Assembly (NCBI GenBank): GCA_946626605.1
Contig: CAMOUL010000005.1
Coordinates: 1 to 64,000 of the forward strand
Length of the DNA: 64,000 nucleotides
DNA from: an uncultured Bacteroidales bacterium
GTDB taxonomy: Bacteria; Bacteroidota; Bacteroidia; Bacteroidales; Paludibacteraceae
Direction of reading: 5' to 3'
Shown here: piece after piece, positions 27,101 to 31,980 of the stretch
How positions within the stretch are numbered: the stretch's first letter is position 1
Layout: every line of letters starts with the position of its first letter
Program-made: the position numbers and the translations under genes
The notes under the pieces: model-generated
What the model was told of the DNA's origin: nothing
Databases searched by the model: none
What the model saw: only the letters and a program-made list of their open reading frames with translations

Positions 27101-27564
27101 GATGATGGAGCTGCATTCAATCCTTTAAAATAATTTTTCCATTGAGGTTTACTATTTGCATGAGTCAATGTAATTGTTATAGATCCATTTATTCCGGAAA
27201 GCGGAATAGCCACCCAGTTTGAGGATGTTGTAGCATTTCCGCCAAACGAGGCTCCCTTGTCTGCTGATATAGTTACAGCACTCTTAAAATAGCACCCATT
27301 AACGGTAGAACCGGCACTAATACTTTGCGGAGTCCATGATTTGAAGTTTATATTTGCTAACTCAGTATCCGCCCACGCCAAACCAACATTAGCCATACTC
27401 AACACGAGTACGGCAAAAATCATGGCAAGATTTCTGAGGTAGCCTTGGCGTAACATTAGCCTTGACTGTCGGTTGACCGTCGGTTGACCGTCGGGATTGA
27501 CAGCTGTCCGGCTGTTGTGTTTCATGACATTTGTCATTGTGATTAAGTTGTTAAAGTGTGTCAT
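18109..27564 (-). CDS. Giant T9SS-exported surface protein with FnIII, Ig-like and InlB-type repeats
   Basis: A 3151-residue paralogue of the protein at 1440-12635. The signal-peptide core (LAMIFAVLVLSMANVGLAWA, about 46-65) closely resembles that of the first giant and again follows a long N-terminal stretch. Further on are InlB-type units (ISFNNGGGSGSMSS; VTLNTNDGTINAG with FGGWYDNSG), an FnIII-like domain (AGTTYYAWARAKCGS), Ig-like domains (YQWYKGGKENGN) and Big2-like units (SSNPEVATVNGTTG). From about residue 2250 the remaining 900 residues match the first giant. They include a conserved block of unknown function (SQFDAVVITDDPNTQ, YVNAIGTLIDVRPVLTMEA) and an NWTSGKVPDP-type strand repeat. 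The end, YILVHGVLYDATGKVVK, fits a T9SS signal. I use the ATG 10 nt after the 69-bp leader; an ATG at 27456 would give a conventional signal peptide (MLRQGYLRNLAMIF) and is a real alternative. Confidence 0.88.
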   Translation of the reverse strand: MTHFNNLITMTNVMKHNSRTAVNPDGQPTVNRQSRLMLRQGYLRNLAMIFAVLVLSMANVGLAWADTELANINFKSWTPQSISAGSTVNGCYFKSAVTISADKGASFGGNATTSSNWVAIPLSGINGSITITLTHANSKPQWKNYFKGLNAAPSSSDLSSSPSSVGDNTRPGSNTTTSSWTISTDKLYGVFYVGKGSNGLNDIYSISISTPDWTYYYRGADNSWGGTEMTKSSAGFYSYKSSTTNNHQFKIAKSTEGWDYNYSFVDAGYLGTSITTIGDYGKDNCYIWSAPASYYIIVFRPGSVMNTTANPKICASATLPAEKFTISFNNGGGSGSMSSISNVLYGSEKVTPANTFTKSGYRFTGWKANVDVKVGGATKTAGTLLDDEVTIQEIKSDITLTAQWEVDDGCNKIFAFAYSTDATNAGVTNSTSTFTGFSTGSNDCSGSITIDGKLYSVTKRGSNSTFSITFSVPANKVGTLFGLANSSGTSARTLTLSNGDGYSRTQSSSASKTSATAITYTDMPAGSYTLSADNGASVPLLCLKLCAAGECEATQPGTISKGTLSGCSLRLTAAGSPETNNTWYWQSSADGTDKTESGATKDVTTTGTYYIRSFCSTGSGCWSDARTVTVSASDLTPAAPTALAKSSVTAKGVKLTVTDPANTNNYDLYVSTSSTAPTSGSTPTYTISESKSKTITNLVAGTTYYAWARAKCGSNKSTWTALGDGGNFTTSTVTVTHTLTNVTKTSGAETAGGSNYTAEFAAVSGYSMPTPTVTIDGKAATSGTDYTWSSGTLTIPANKINGNIVITLNSAAAAPSSVAITGNWLYFAGETIELTATPTGGNGPVTYQWYKGGKENGNAIEGATTATYTKATCAFDDAGSYYCKVTCGGSQSTWGQSGDAYNVKIPRLYVKTGHNYDPAKTDFGNVDFTRATASTATASIVLGSNWDYCFNIADGCGHYYGNAGTMQYNNCGPWTTNVNNQDCGLRTTNGATYVFTINYSNWEQLTTTVTYPVANQAADKVIYFDNNDRNWSTLHYRIGRTDHTQATAMTKVHGTANLYKITTAEYNNFTGWQIGNAAGDNGSGKSIYNTQNAPAITASTAHEGGAVTQEAITVTPTTSKGYGADVGVNDNCEFYNYTITNGMKTQNVSITAPSNGTITVAYTDVEGASQSFTSGNRDLAHTVIITPTATPVEGYTLSGLTVNGDAHTSGNTYTVTVNTTIAATFSPASYTVTLNTNDGTINAGNVTSYTYGTGATLPTNVTKSGFTFGGWYDNSGLTGSAVTTISTTATGNKEYWAKWTEEVASSCITITHFSSNNNSSDGKPDSFSKYLYGYKGSVSVENALTLTSNNTNTAGKNSNVELRLDNSATLRIYANNVTNATPGSFDDVVSVSFDAKLYNSGSTSRTQPYTIKVGGTSVGSGSVVGLASDGYQHVSTGTFAAKDGYVDIVLGNTGSSNTNLYIDNIEICQLPCTDAGLAYASTTVNKADGDAGFTNTLTNSHGVTVSYKSSNPEVATVNGTTGAVSIVGIGATVITATSARQKVSETAYCADEATYTLCVTATASCQLLAYGIQNAAHNDIPGVLGTITNTGAGAQDNYVKLTADNTYFSVKAKSGNFAAGDKVSVRVYNNSSNPQTLGFKIKSTSHTAEIAKKSKGVVEYTLVAGDIESDGTIRIKRSSSNDRYDAIWVERCEACTMPTVTTHPTAASYNQGASATALTAVFDGQGKELSYQWYSNDEADNTTGSIIAGATSTSYTPSTELVGTKYYYCVGKTDCGSVATNVATITINDTHAAPTADWTGTTATPIHGGRGFDVVVAAKNAAGNAVWDGTLDATMLTASTGIDIHDIVVNNTAKTITAKYDVTSAVTNPITFSLTLPATDMHKSATLTHTLGDISLCEGGAEEFYWSANVSSPLTANTAAKLVSKTTDTEIELSGTTSAASSTRSTDKATGIVDGTTYSFLSSDPHHTYIKLSSGEEFHFTTTITATISVQFTTRSGDESGIEIYKTSKSGTLIASKLVTGKGDKFQTLTTGSVDAGTYYVVAKNKEINVGEILVVQGSGSAGTYTPALAWSNDQEDGAMVEKNEDAADFSITATRSNSDAEASLGALTYNSSYPSVATVNETTGQVHIADNIDFGGATYKETTITATLAASGCYKHAQITYVLRVKKDICTEAAGTVRIKTDNGCEGQVLTVTGFETGATGFQWYRNGEEIAEATSQDYTATASGSYSVVTRKTCDVASSNSVEVTIETATATKIVDEWYVKNGRRTPDIALVKTTNATGFTVSPTSIGGCTFELKDDGIIYLHGTQSNGTAPSGMSAGNQEVTITATACVNASPVTITIHQQVETPKPSIAFVVDGTKNGKVTDVNTSHTTSRGLYATDLSAEFNLTACNVYWTTNEQMLRQYYSQFDAVVITDDPNTQEYPGGRAEKESATLGYVNAIGTLIDVRPVLTMEAYVSRLANWDCVKGKPLSPDPREYVLKLQCKEHAIYADLTEDGSLVRQESVDGVDYWYVTMVDKTLSPYAGSTETAEKLPALQGFDGKTNAGMLGIGTIADEALQGGIERQKEPAARMMVLGVNSKAMDALTAPGKHVIINAIKYLLQTDMESLEDCSNYFKGGTVGHERDWHTATNWTSGKVPDPTVRARILVPCEITGVAKAASIDIAVGGRTTRYQSGTRDCEGRLTINADGALIVGGEIHRIESAPNFGVDNLKPTETSDLTVLADAGNNGALIFDNPDGTTNATVHFYSKAYTNIVDGKKKKHWQYFGIPIHEAPIPEFFYGAYTYVWEEQNSAWARRREGSTLYEWDALAVSYGVVMDEQPTYVLYGELTSTQNHTASLTYDGIDGDKGYNLIGNSWTAPIQIANFEDADFGANVEKTVYIHNTGRKEQAGGYTPAEHTSNTPGQWISVAINAPAVPGYEGVKVIPAMQAFEVHATSASTLTLNYDRLVRGVTPTELNTPMRAPRRVSSMEDVDPKTVRMLKVQVADQKTQTSAYIFLHDGFSEMYDNGWDARYSEGNGESAVLYVATPDGNMAMAALPDADGAVLGFAPGQENTYTFSFKYTGDEVFYLNDMQEETSTQINEENTYTFTYSENDMVGRFFISPQPFGVPAITTGNEHIGDEAKPHKFIKDEKIYILVHGVLYDATGKVVK
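27459..27505. repeat. 11-bp tandem repeats inside the 5' coding region
   Basis: GTCGGTTGACC occurs twice in tandem (27468-27478, 27479-27489), followed by a partial unit GTCGGG. The unit is not a multiple of three, so gain or loss of one copy would shift the frame upstream of the signal peptide if translation starts at 27564. A related copy is at 12731-12775. Confidence 0.6.
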
Positions 27565-27574
27565 AGTATTTTAT

Positions 27575-27643
27575 GTGTTTTTAATTTTATACTATTTTTA
27601 CGCGTACAAGTACGCGATTTATTTATTAAGGTGTGTATTTTTT
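27575..27643 (-). promoter_or_regulatory. 69-bp leader repeat, copy 2
   Basis: Identical to 12644-12712, including the CGCGTAC-TT-GTACGCG palindrome and the AAAAACAC next to the start codon. This copy abuts and overlaps the last codon of the upstream HEPN-like gene, so the second giant may be transcribed by read-through or from within the leader. Confidence 0.7.
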
Positions 27644-28976
27644 ATATCTGAAGATGGTTTATGAATTCAACATGCTCAGATGGAATACGTTTTAACAGTT
27701 CTTCTTTTGACACTAGTTGTAATGCCCTTTTCGCTACAGTAGTTAGCATGTCTTCGTATTTTTCATAATTATAGATTTGATCATTATTAATTACAATAGT
27801 AAAGAACAATATACAATTTTCTAAGGTCCACTCATCTATAAAAAGTTCCAAAAGATTATAGTAGTAATTACCGGCTTCTCTAAAGTCATGTACATTTTTA
27901 AAATTTGTAATAAAGTATTGATCGCAATAAGCCTCTAATCCATCACGCTTGTAACAATCTCGAAATCCATGAGCATAATGTGCACTAAACCAATTGAAAC
28001 AAAAGTTTCTTTCGTTCATTAATTCATTGATATGCGCCACCTTATCTCCTCCATTCAAGTACCATGCAAATGGCAAATGGGATTCAGTACGATACTTTAG
28101 TTTATTTCTTATTAAGATTTTATCTTCATCGGCCAAAAAATTATACATTTTAGGATAATCCACAAATAATTTATGTGCCTCATCCCAAAGTTCTCTGCTA
28201 ATGGATAGATGATTTTGTGGTTCAGAAAAATGCGTATCCAACAATTCTGTGTATGTTTGATAAATATACCCTAATAATCGCGCATTTATTTCCCGCGCCA
28301 ATTCTACTTCGCGCCCATCTACCATTTTAAGTTCGAATTTCCAAAATGTTTGGAAGATGCGTAAAATATCTTTAGACTCCAATTTACTAATTGCATATTC
28401 TTTTTCGAGAAAAGCATAAAATACCTTATCATCATTTAATTCTTCACGTCTTTCTAAAATGACATCTGCTATTAATCCTGGCAGATCTCTTGATTTAGCA
28501 TATATGGGAGATTTTGTTAAAAGCCGCTCATATGTGTCAATTAGATATCCAGCTACTTTTTCTTTGTTAGGTATCACTAGTTTATTTTCATCGTCCATAG
28601 CAGGATGAGCAGATAAATGACGCCATTGGCGAATTTGTAATATTATTTCATACGTAACCTCATCTGTTAAAGCAGTTCTTTCTTTTACGAGATCCAATAA
28701 CTGACTTTCCCACGCTTCTTTATGCGGATCTGTTGCCTGAATGTTTTTAATTTCTCTTAATATCTCCTCTGCCGGAACAAAACCATGTTCGTCACGAATA
28801 TCAATCAATTTATAAACTAGATCACACATGCAAACGCAATAGAGTGTGCTCATCGCTGCACGGTAGCACTCATTTTCATAGCATCTTACTGCTTCTTGAA
28901 AATACTCTTTAGATCTATTATCCAATATTTTGCTATAATCAAAATCCATTCTTTCGAATTTGTTTCGGTGTAACAT
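27642..28976 (-). CDS. HEPN-like domain protein (possible RNase effector)
   Basis: A 444-residue, mostly helical cytoplasmic protein. Its first 160 residues look like a HEPN/DUF4145-type helical bundle: an initial helix (KEYFQEAVRCYENECYRAAMSTLYCV) and, near residues 116-125, IRQWRHLSAHP, containing R119-x4-H124, which fits the RX4-6H signature of HEPN ribonucleases. The remaining 280 residues are helical and rich in aromatic and acidic residues (YNLLELFIDEWTLENCILFF) and match nothing I know. The gene starts 16 nt after the stop of the HARE-HTH/GIY-YIG gene, so the two form an operon. Many HEPN proteins act in defence or toxin systems; here that is an inference from motif and context. An ATG at 28949 is an alternative start. 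Confidence 0.65.
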   Translation of the reverse strand: MLHRNKFERMDFDYSKILDNRSKEYFQEAVRCYENECYRAAMSTLYCVCMCDLVYKLIDIRDEHGFVPAEEILREIKNIQATDPHKEAWESQLLDLVKERTALTDEVTYEIILQIRQWRHLSAHPAMDDENKLVIPNKEKVAGYLIDTYERLLTKSPIYAKSRDLPGLIADVILERREELNDDKVFYAFLEKEYAISKLESKDILRIFQTFWKFELKMVDGREVELAREINARLLGYIYQTYTELLDTHFSEPQNHLSISRELWDEAHKLFVDYPKMYNFLADEDKILIRNKLKYRTESHLPFAWYLNGGDKVAHINELMNERNFCFNWFSAHYAHGFRDCYKRDGLEAYCDQYFITNFKNVHDFREAGNYYYNLLELFIDEWTLENCILFFTIVINNDQIYNYEKYEDMLTTVAKRALQLVSKEELLKRIPSEHVEFINHLQI

Positions 28977-28992
28977 ATCAAATTCGTAAGGC

Positions 28993-29775
28993 TTATTTCT
29001 TCCTTTTACCTTGCGCTAATCTCTTATAGTACTCTGCCTGAGTAATTTGTTCAAATTCTTTATCGATAAACTCATTACCTGCCTTCTTATTCCTCTCTGG
29101 TCCCAATGTTTCTATTAGCAATGCTTCTAATGTGTCTAATAATGATGCATCAGAGAAGAGTCTATCTTTGCACTCTTCGTTATCATTGGATATATCTTTG
29201 ATACTAAACCAAGAAAAATTATCCCATCGATTGCGCAAATCTTTGGTAGTATGATAATTAAGCCTTTCACATAAGTGAGTCGCTTGTCCCACATATATTA
29301 CTTGATAACCTTTATGCAACATATAAATACCAGGATGTTCAGAGAAGTCAACTCCGGATATATTATTGTTTTTGGGACCGGCCAAAAAATTGATACCATA
29401 CAGTCTTGATTCGTTCTTTTCAAATATAGCCCGATCCCAAAATCTACCGAATGCAGAAATCATCGCATCTCGCACATCTCCCTCATCATCTTCGTCATCT
29501 TCACTTGGTGTAGCAGGTGCTAAAATCGGGTTTTGCTGTAATATAGAGGTTAAAACGTATTTCCCTCTTTCGCCTGTACTCGCGACTTTTCCTTTTAATT
29601 TATCACTATGTAAAATGACATTTACCGTATTAGCTGGTGTAGCTCCCATATCTTCCTGGGTTCGAAGACCTTTTTCTGCGATTGCATCTGCTATATCTCT
29701 ATAGTGCATTACACCACCATTTTCGGTAAGGACTTGAATAATAGCCTCGTCCCAAGACATTTTTTTTGTAGCCAT
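28993..29775 (-). CDS. HARE-HTH domain fused to GIY-YIG nuclease
   Basis: A 260-residue protein with two recognisable domains. Residues 6-76 fit the HARE-HTH (HB1/ASXL) winged helix (SWDEAIIQVLTENGGVMHYRD, GLRTQ, GKYVL), a module found in restriction systems and chromatin proteins. After an acidic linker (90-102) and a spacer comes a GIY-YIG nuclease at about 145-235 with GIY (149-151), YVG (161-163), Arg171, Glu217 and Asn229, the usual catalytic set. The N-terminal domain probably recognises DNA, perhaps modified, and the C-terminal domain cleaves it. Together with the downstream HEPN-like gene it forms a candidate defence operon. I see no methyltransferase or helicase. AAAAACAC lies just upstream of the ATG. 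No TAnnTTTG box was found in the 120 nt upstream. Confidence 0.82.
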   Translation of the reverse strand: MATKKMSWDEAIIQVLTENGGVMHYRDIADAIAEKGLRTQEDMGATPANTVNVILHSDKLKGKVASTGERGKYVLTSILQQNPILAPATPSEDDEDDEGDVRDAMISAFGRFWDRAIFEKNESRLYGINFLAGPKNNNISGVDFSEHPGIYMLHKGYQVIYVGQATHLCERLNYHTTKDLRNRWDNFSWFSIKDISNDNEECKDRLFSDASLLDTLEALLIETLGPERNKKAGNEFIDKEFEQITQAEYYKRLAQGKRKK

Positions 29776-29823
29776 AGTATTAATTTGTGTTTTTGTGCTT
29801 TTTATTATTATTCAAATTTGGGG

Positions 29824-30194
29824 TTCTCGCAAGGATGCGAGAAAAATGCACGGTGTTTTGGGTTGTCGGATACAATCCGACGTAATGGACAAACGCTTTT
29901 TTATTGTCGGATGGCATCCGACGTAATGGACGATGATTTTATTTTTGTCGAATACAATTCGACGGTAATGGACGAAGGCCTTATATTGTTCTTATTGTAC
30001 TGTTCTTAGATTGTTGTCGGGACATGGTCCCGTGATGGTCCTGTTCTATATCGTGTTTTTATGTTATTTCTATTTTAACGCTGCATAACTGCACCGTGCC
30101 TTTTTTATTGTCGGATGGCATCCGACGTAATGGACGGAGGCGTTTTTGGGTGTTTCTTGTATTGTTCTCAGGTTGTCGTCGGGAGAGGGTCCCG
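29824..30194. repeat. Cluster of at least seven hairpins with co-varying stems
   Basis: Short stems recur, mostly followed by GTAATGGAC or TGATGGTC. They are TTCTCGCA/TGCGAGAA (29824), GTCGGAT/ATCCGAC (29865, 29906, 30110), GTCGAAT/ATTCGAC (29947), CGGGAC/GTCCCG (30018) and CGGGA/TCCCG (30180). Stem sequences differ between copies but both arms change together, so pairing is kept. A longer unit (29906-30040 versus 30110-30200) appears duplicated. No gene is seen in this stretch. Confidence 0.7.
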
Positions 30195-30215
30195 TGATGG
30201 TCTTGTTCTACACAC

Positions 30216-30250
30216 AAAAAAAAAGCGTGAAGTTCGTTTGTCCTCACGCT
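30216..30250 (-). terminator. Rho-independent terminator of the 6S RNA
   Basis: AGCGTGA (complement of 30244-30250) pairs with TCACGCT (complement of 30224-30230) and is followed by a run of nine T's on the minus strand. The upstream arm overlaps the closing stem of the 6S RNA. Confidence 0.8.
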
Positions 30251-30423
30251 CCCAAGGGCCTTCGCATGCCCGTCATCAGAGTAAGTGCAATCGAAATCCA
30301 CGCCGAAGATATGTACGCGTAGGGGTGCGCAAGTGCGCACCCTCACGGGAATACATAACCTACGGACATTCATTCCTATTGTTCGGCCTGATGACAAAAA
30401 GTTGCGAAGTTTTTGAGAGCCGC
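30216..30423 (-). ncRNA. ssrS: 6S RNA
   Basis: 6S RNA binds the housekeeping RNA polymerase by mimicking an open promoter. On the minus strand the sequence folds into a long rod. The outer stem is GCTCTC/GGGAGC, then CTTCGCA/TGCGAAG, then GTCATCAG/CTGATGAC. A large internal bubble follows, with about 22 nt on each side. The apical stem begins CCG-U-AG/CU-U-CGG and TTATGTA/TACATA and is capped by GGGTGCGC/GCGCACCC. This stem, bubble and apical stem layout is the hallmark of 6S RNA. It is followed by an AGCGTGA/TCACGCT terminator hairpin with nine T's and preceded by a well-spaced promoter. The call rests on structure, because I cannot run a covariance search; the ends are approximate. Confidence 0.78.
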
Positions 30424-30426
30424 AAA

Positions 30427-30457
30427 CAACGTTAATAAACGTCTTTTAATATGTCAA
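30427..30457 (-). promoter_or_regulatory. 6S RNA promoter
   Basis: TTG (complement of 30455-30457), 20 nt, TAACGTTG (complement of 30427-30434), a one-mismatch TAnnTTTG box. It predicts a transcript start near 30422, directly ahead of the closing stem GCTCTC. Confidence 0.65.
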
Positions 30458-30626
30458 TATCTCCACCCCAAAAATAGAGACACTTCCCTTCGGCGTGGAT
30501 TGAGTGCAAAATTACAACATTTATTTGGAATATGCAAATTATATTTTGAAATTTCCGCCTTTATGGGCTAATTTACACAATTTTTGTCAATTTGTCGCCA
30601 TCGAAAGAAAAAAAATCAATCAAGAT

Positions 30627-30657
30627 TTGTGTATATGAAGATTTTGTTGTAATTTTG
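30627..30657 (+). promoter_or_regulatory. Promoter of the DUF4421-like gene
   Basis: TTG at 30627-30629, 20 nt, TAATTTTG at 30650-30657. The -7 box ends only 4 nt before the GTG start codon, so the transcript would begin at or within a base or two of it. Confidence 0.72.
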
Positions 30658-30661
30658 CAGC

Positions 30662-31948
30662 GTGAAACGATGGATAGTAATCATAGTAGCGCTGGTATGT
30701 GTATTTTTTGACGCATGGGCGGAGGAAGTGAAGGCGGCGAAGGCGGTTGAGCAGAGCCAGGCGGCAAAGGCGGAGAAGAAGCCGAGCAAGGGTTTGTTGT
30801 TCTTCTACCGCACGGGTAGATGGGTAGATAACTACCTGACGCGGGGGATTGACACAAGCTATATTGCGCTGCCGGAACACAGTTGGCGTTTGGCTTACAC
30901 CAACGCCATGGTCGGCGTACATTCAACGCTGAGTTCGTCATCCATTTTCGCTACTCCTGACGGCCCGCAGGAAATCACACTCTCGCTTCTCAACAAGACT
31001 ACCCCATCCGTCGATTTGGGCTTCTACGCCGGCTACCGCGGGTTCGGCTTCGGCTACAGCTGGGACGCTCTTCATGCCTACGCCCAGCGGCTGAGTTTCT
31101 CGTTCGGAAGTAAGTATATCGGTATTGATTTCGGTATCCAGACCAGTACGAATATCACCACCAATGTGACTTTAGATAATTCGTACAGTTGGGACCAAGG
31201 CAAAACCAATATCGTCATCACGAACGCGAGCCTGAATATCTGGTACGCGCTCAATGCAGCGCATTATTCCCACCAGGCAGCGGTCAAACAATCCTATATC
31301 CAGAAGAAAAGCGCCGGTTCGCTTCTGCTGCATTTAGCGTATCAATCAAGTCAGGTAGATCTGCAGGACACGGTGAAGATCCCCGGCGGCGAAATGCCAC
31401 TGATTCCTGCGCTGATGTCAAATATCACCGCCGTCCGTACGCGACAGGTAGCCATCGGAATCGGTTACGGCATCAACTATACGCCGAACAAAGGCAAAGT
31501 GGTTCTGCATGCCTCTGCGGCGGCGATGCTTGTGACATATTCGGTCAATCTGGTTTCCTATTATTTCCCGGATTCGATAGCCCGCGAGTTACCGAGTAAC
31601 CCGATGTTCAACTTAGAGCCGTCTTTCCCGGTACACGTGACGGGTAACGTGCGCGCGGCGGTGAGTTGGGAGATCAACAAATGGGTACACCTGAACGCCT
31701 GGGCGACAGGTGAGCACATCCGTTTCCGCTCCAAACCGACGGTTAACGAGAATGTGATGAGTCTGAAGAACTGGAACTGGAAAGTGCAGGCGAGCGTGGG
31801 CGTACGTTTCGGCGCCGGCAAGGACCGCCTGCAGAGGGCGTTGGAAAGCTCTCAGCCGTCAGAAGTCAGCCTTCAGACATCGGAGGAGCCGAAAAAAAGC
31901 CGGGTACCCAAATGGATAACCGACTTTTTCTGGAGTCCGAAGTATTAG
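30662..31948 (+). CDS. DUF4421-like outer-membrane beta-barrel protein
   Basis: A 428-residue protein with a signal peptide (MKRWIVIIVALVCVFFDAWAE, starting with GTG) and an Ala/Lys-rich segment (30-45). Amphipathic strands of alternating aromatic residues follow (LGFYAGYRGFGFGYSW, QVAIGIGYGINY, WKVQASVGVRFG), typical of an outer-membrane barrel. The opening of the mature region (NYLTRGIDTSYIALPEHSWRL) fits the Bacteroidota DUF4421 family, whose role is unknown. A Ser/Lys-rich tail ends in WITDFFWSPKY. It is the only clearly supported plus-strand protein gene in the window, transcribed divergently from the 6S RNA. No other start codon precedes the signal peptide, so GTG is used. Convergent with the cargo gene at 31981. 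Confidence 0.8.
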   Translation: MKRWIVIIVALVCVFFDAWAEEVKAAKAVEQSQAAKAEKKPSKGLLFFYRTGRWVDNYLTRGIDTSYIALPEHSWRLAYTNAMVGVHSTLSSSSIFATPDGPQEITLSLLNKTTPSVDLGFYAGYRGFGFGYSWDALHAYAQRLSFSFGSKYIGIDFGIQTSTNITTNVTLDNSYSWDQGKTNIVITNASLNIWYALNAAHYSHQAAVKQSYIQKKSAGSLLLHLAYQSSQVDLQDTVKIPGGEMPLIPALMSNITAVRTRQVAIGIGYGINYTPNKGKVVLHASAAAMLVTYSVNLVSYYFPDSIARELPSNPMFNLEPSFPVHVTGNVRAAVSWEINKWVHLNAWATGEHIRFRSKPTVNENVMSLKNWNWKVQASVGVRFGAGKDRLQRALESSQPSEVSLQTSEEPKKSRVPKWITDFFWSPKY

Positions 31949-31980
31949 TATCCTAGTATCCTAGGGGCCTAGTATCCTAG
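31946..31980. repeat. Octamer-period array (TAGTATCC type)
   Basis: TAGTATCC, TAGTATCC, TAGGGGCC, TAGTATCC, TAG in strict 8-nt register. It fills the whole 32-nt gap between two convergent genes and places CTAG every 8 bp. The first TAG is the stop codon of the DUF4421-like gene. Confidence 0.7.

Noticed and set aside
29824..30194. Possible CRISPR array in the hairpin cluster.
   Set aside because: Units are irregularly spaced, stems vary, no constant repeat alternates with unique spacers, and no cas gene is present.
30059..30435. Two roughly 110-codon open frames on opposite strands between the nuclease operon and the DUF4421-like gene.
   Set aside because: They lie across the hairpin repeats and the 6S RNA. 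Their sequences are Arg/His-rich and match nothing, and the RNA structure explains the conservation better.
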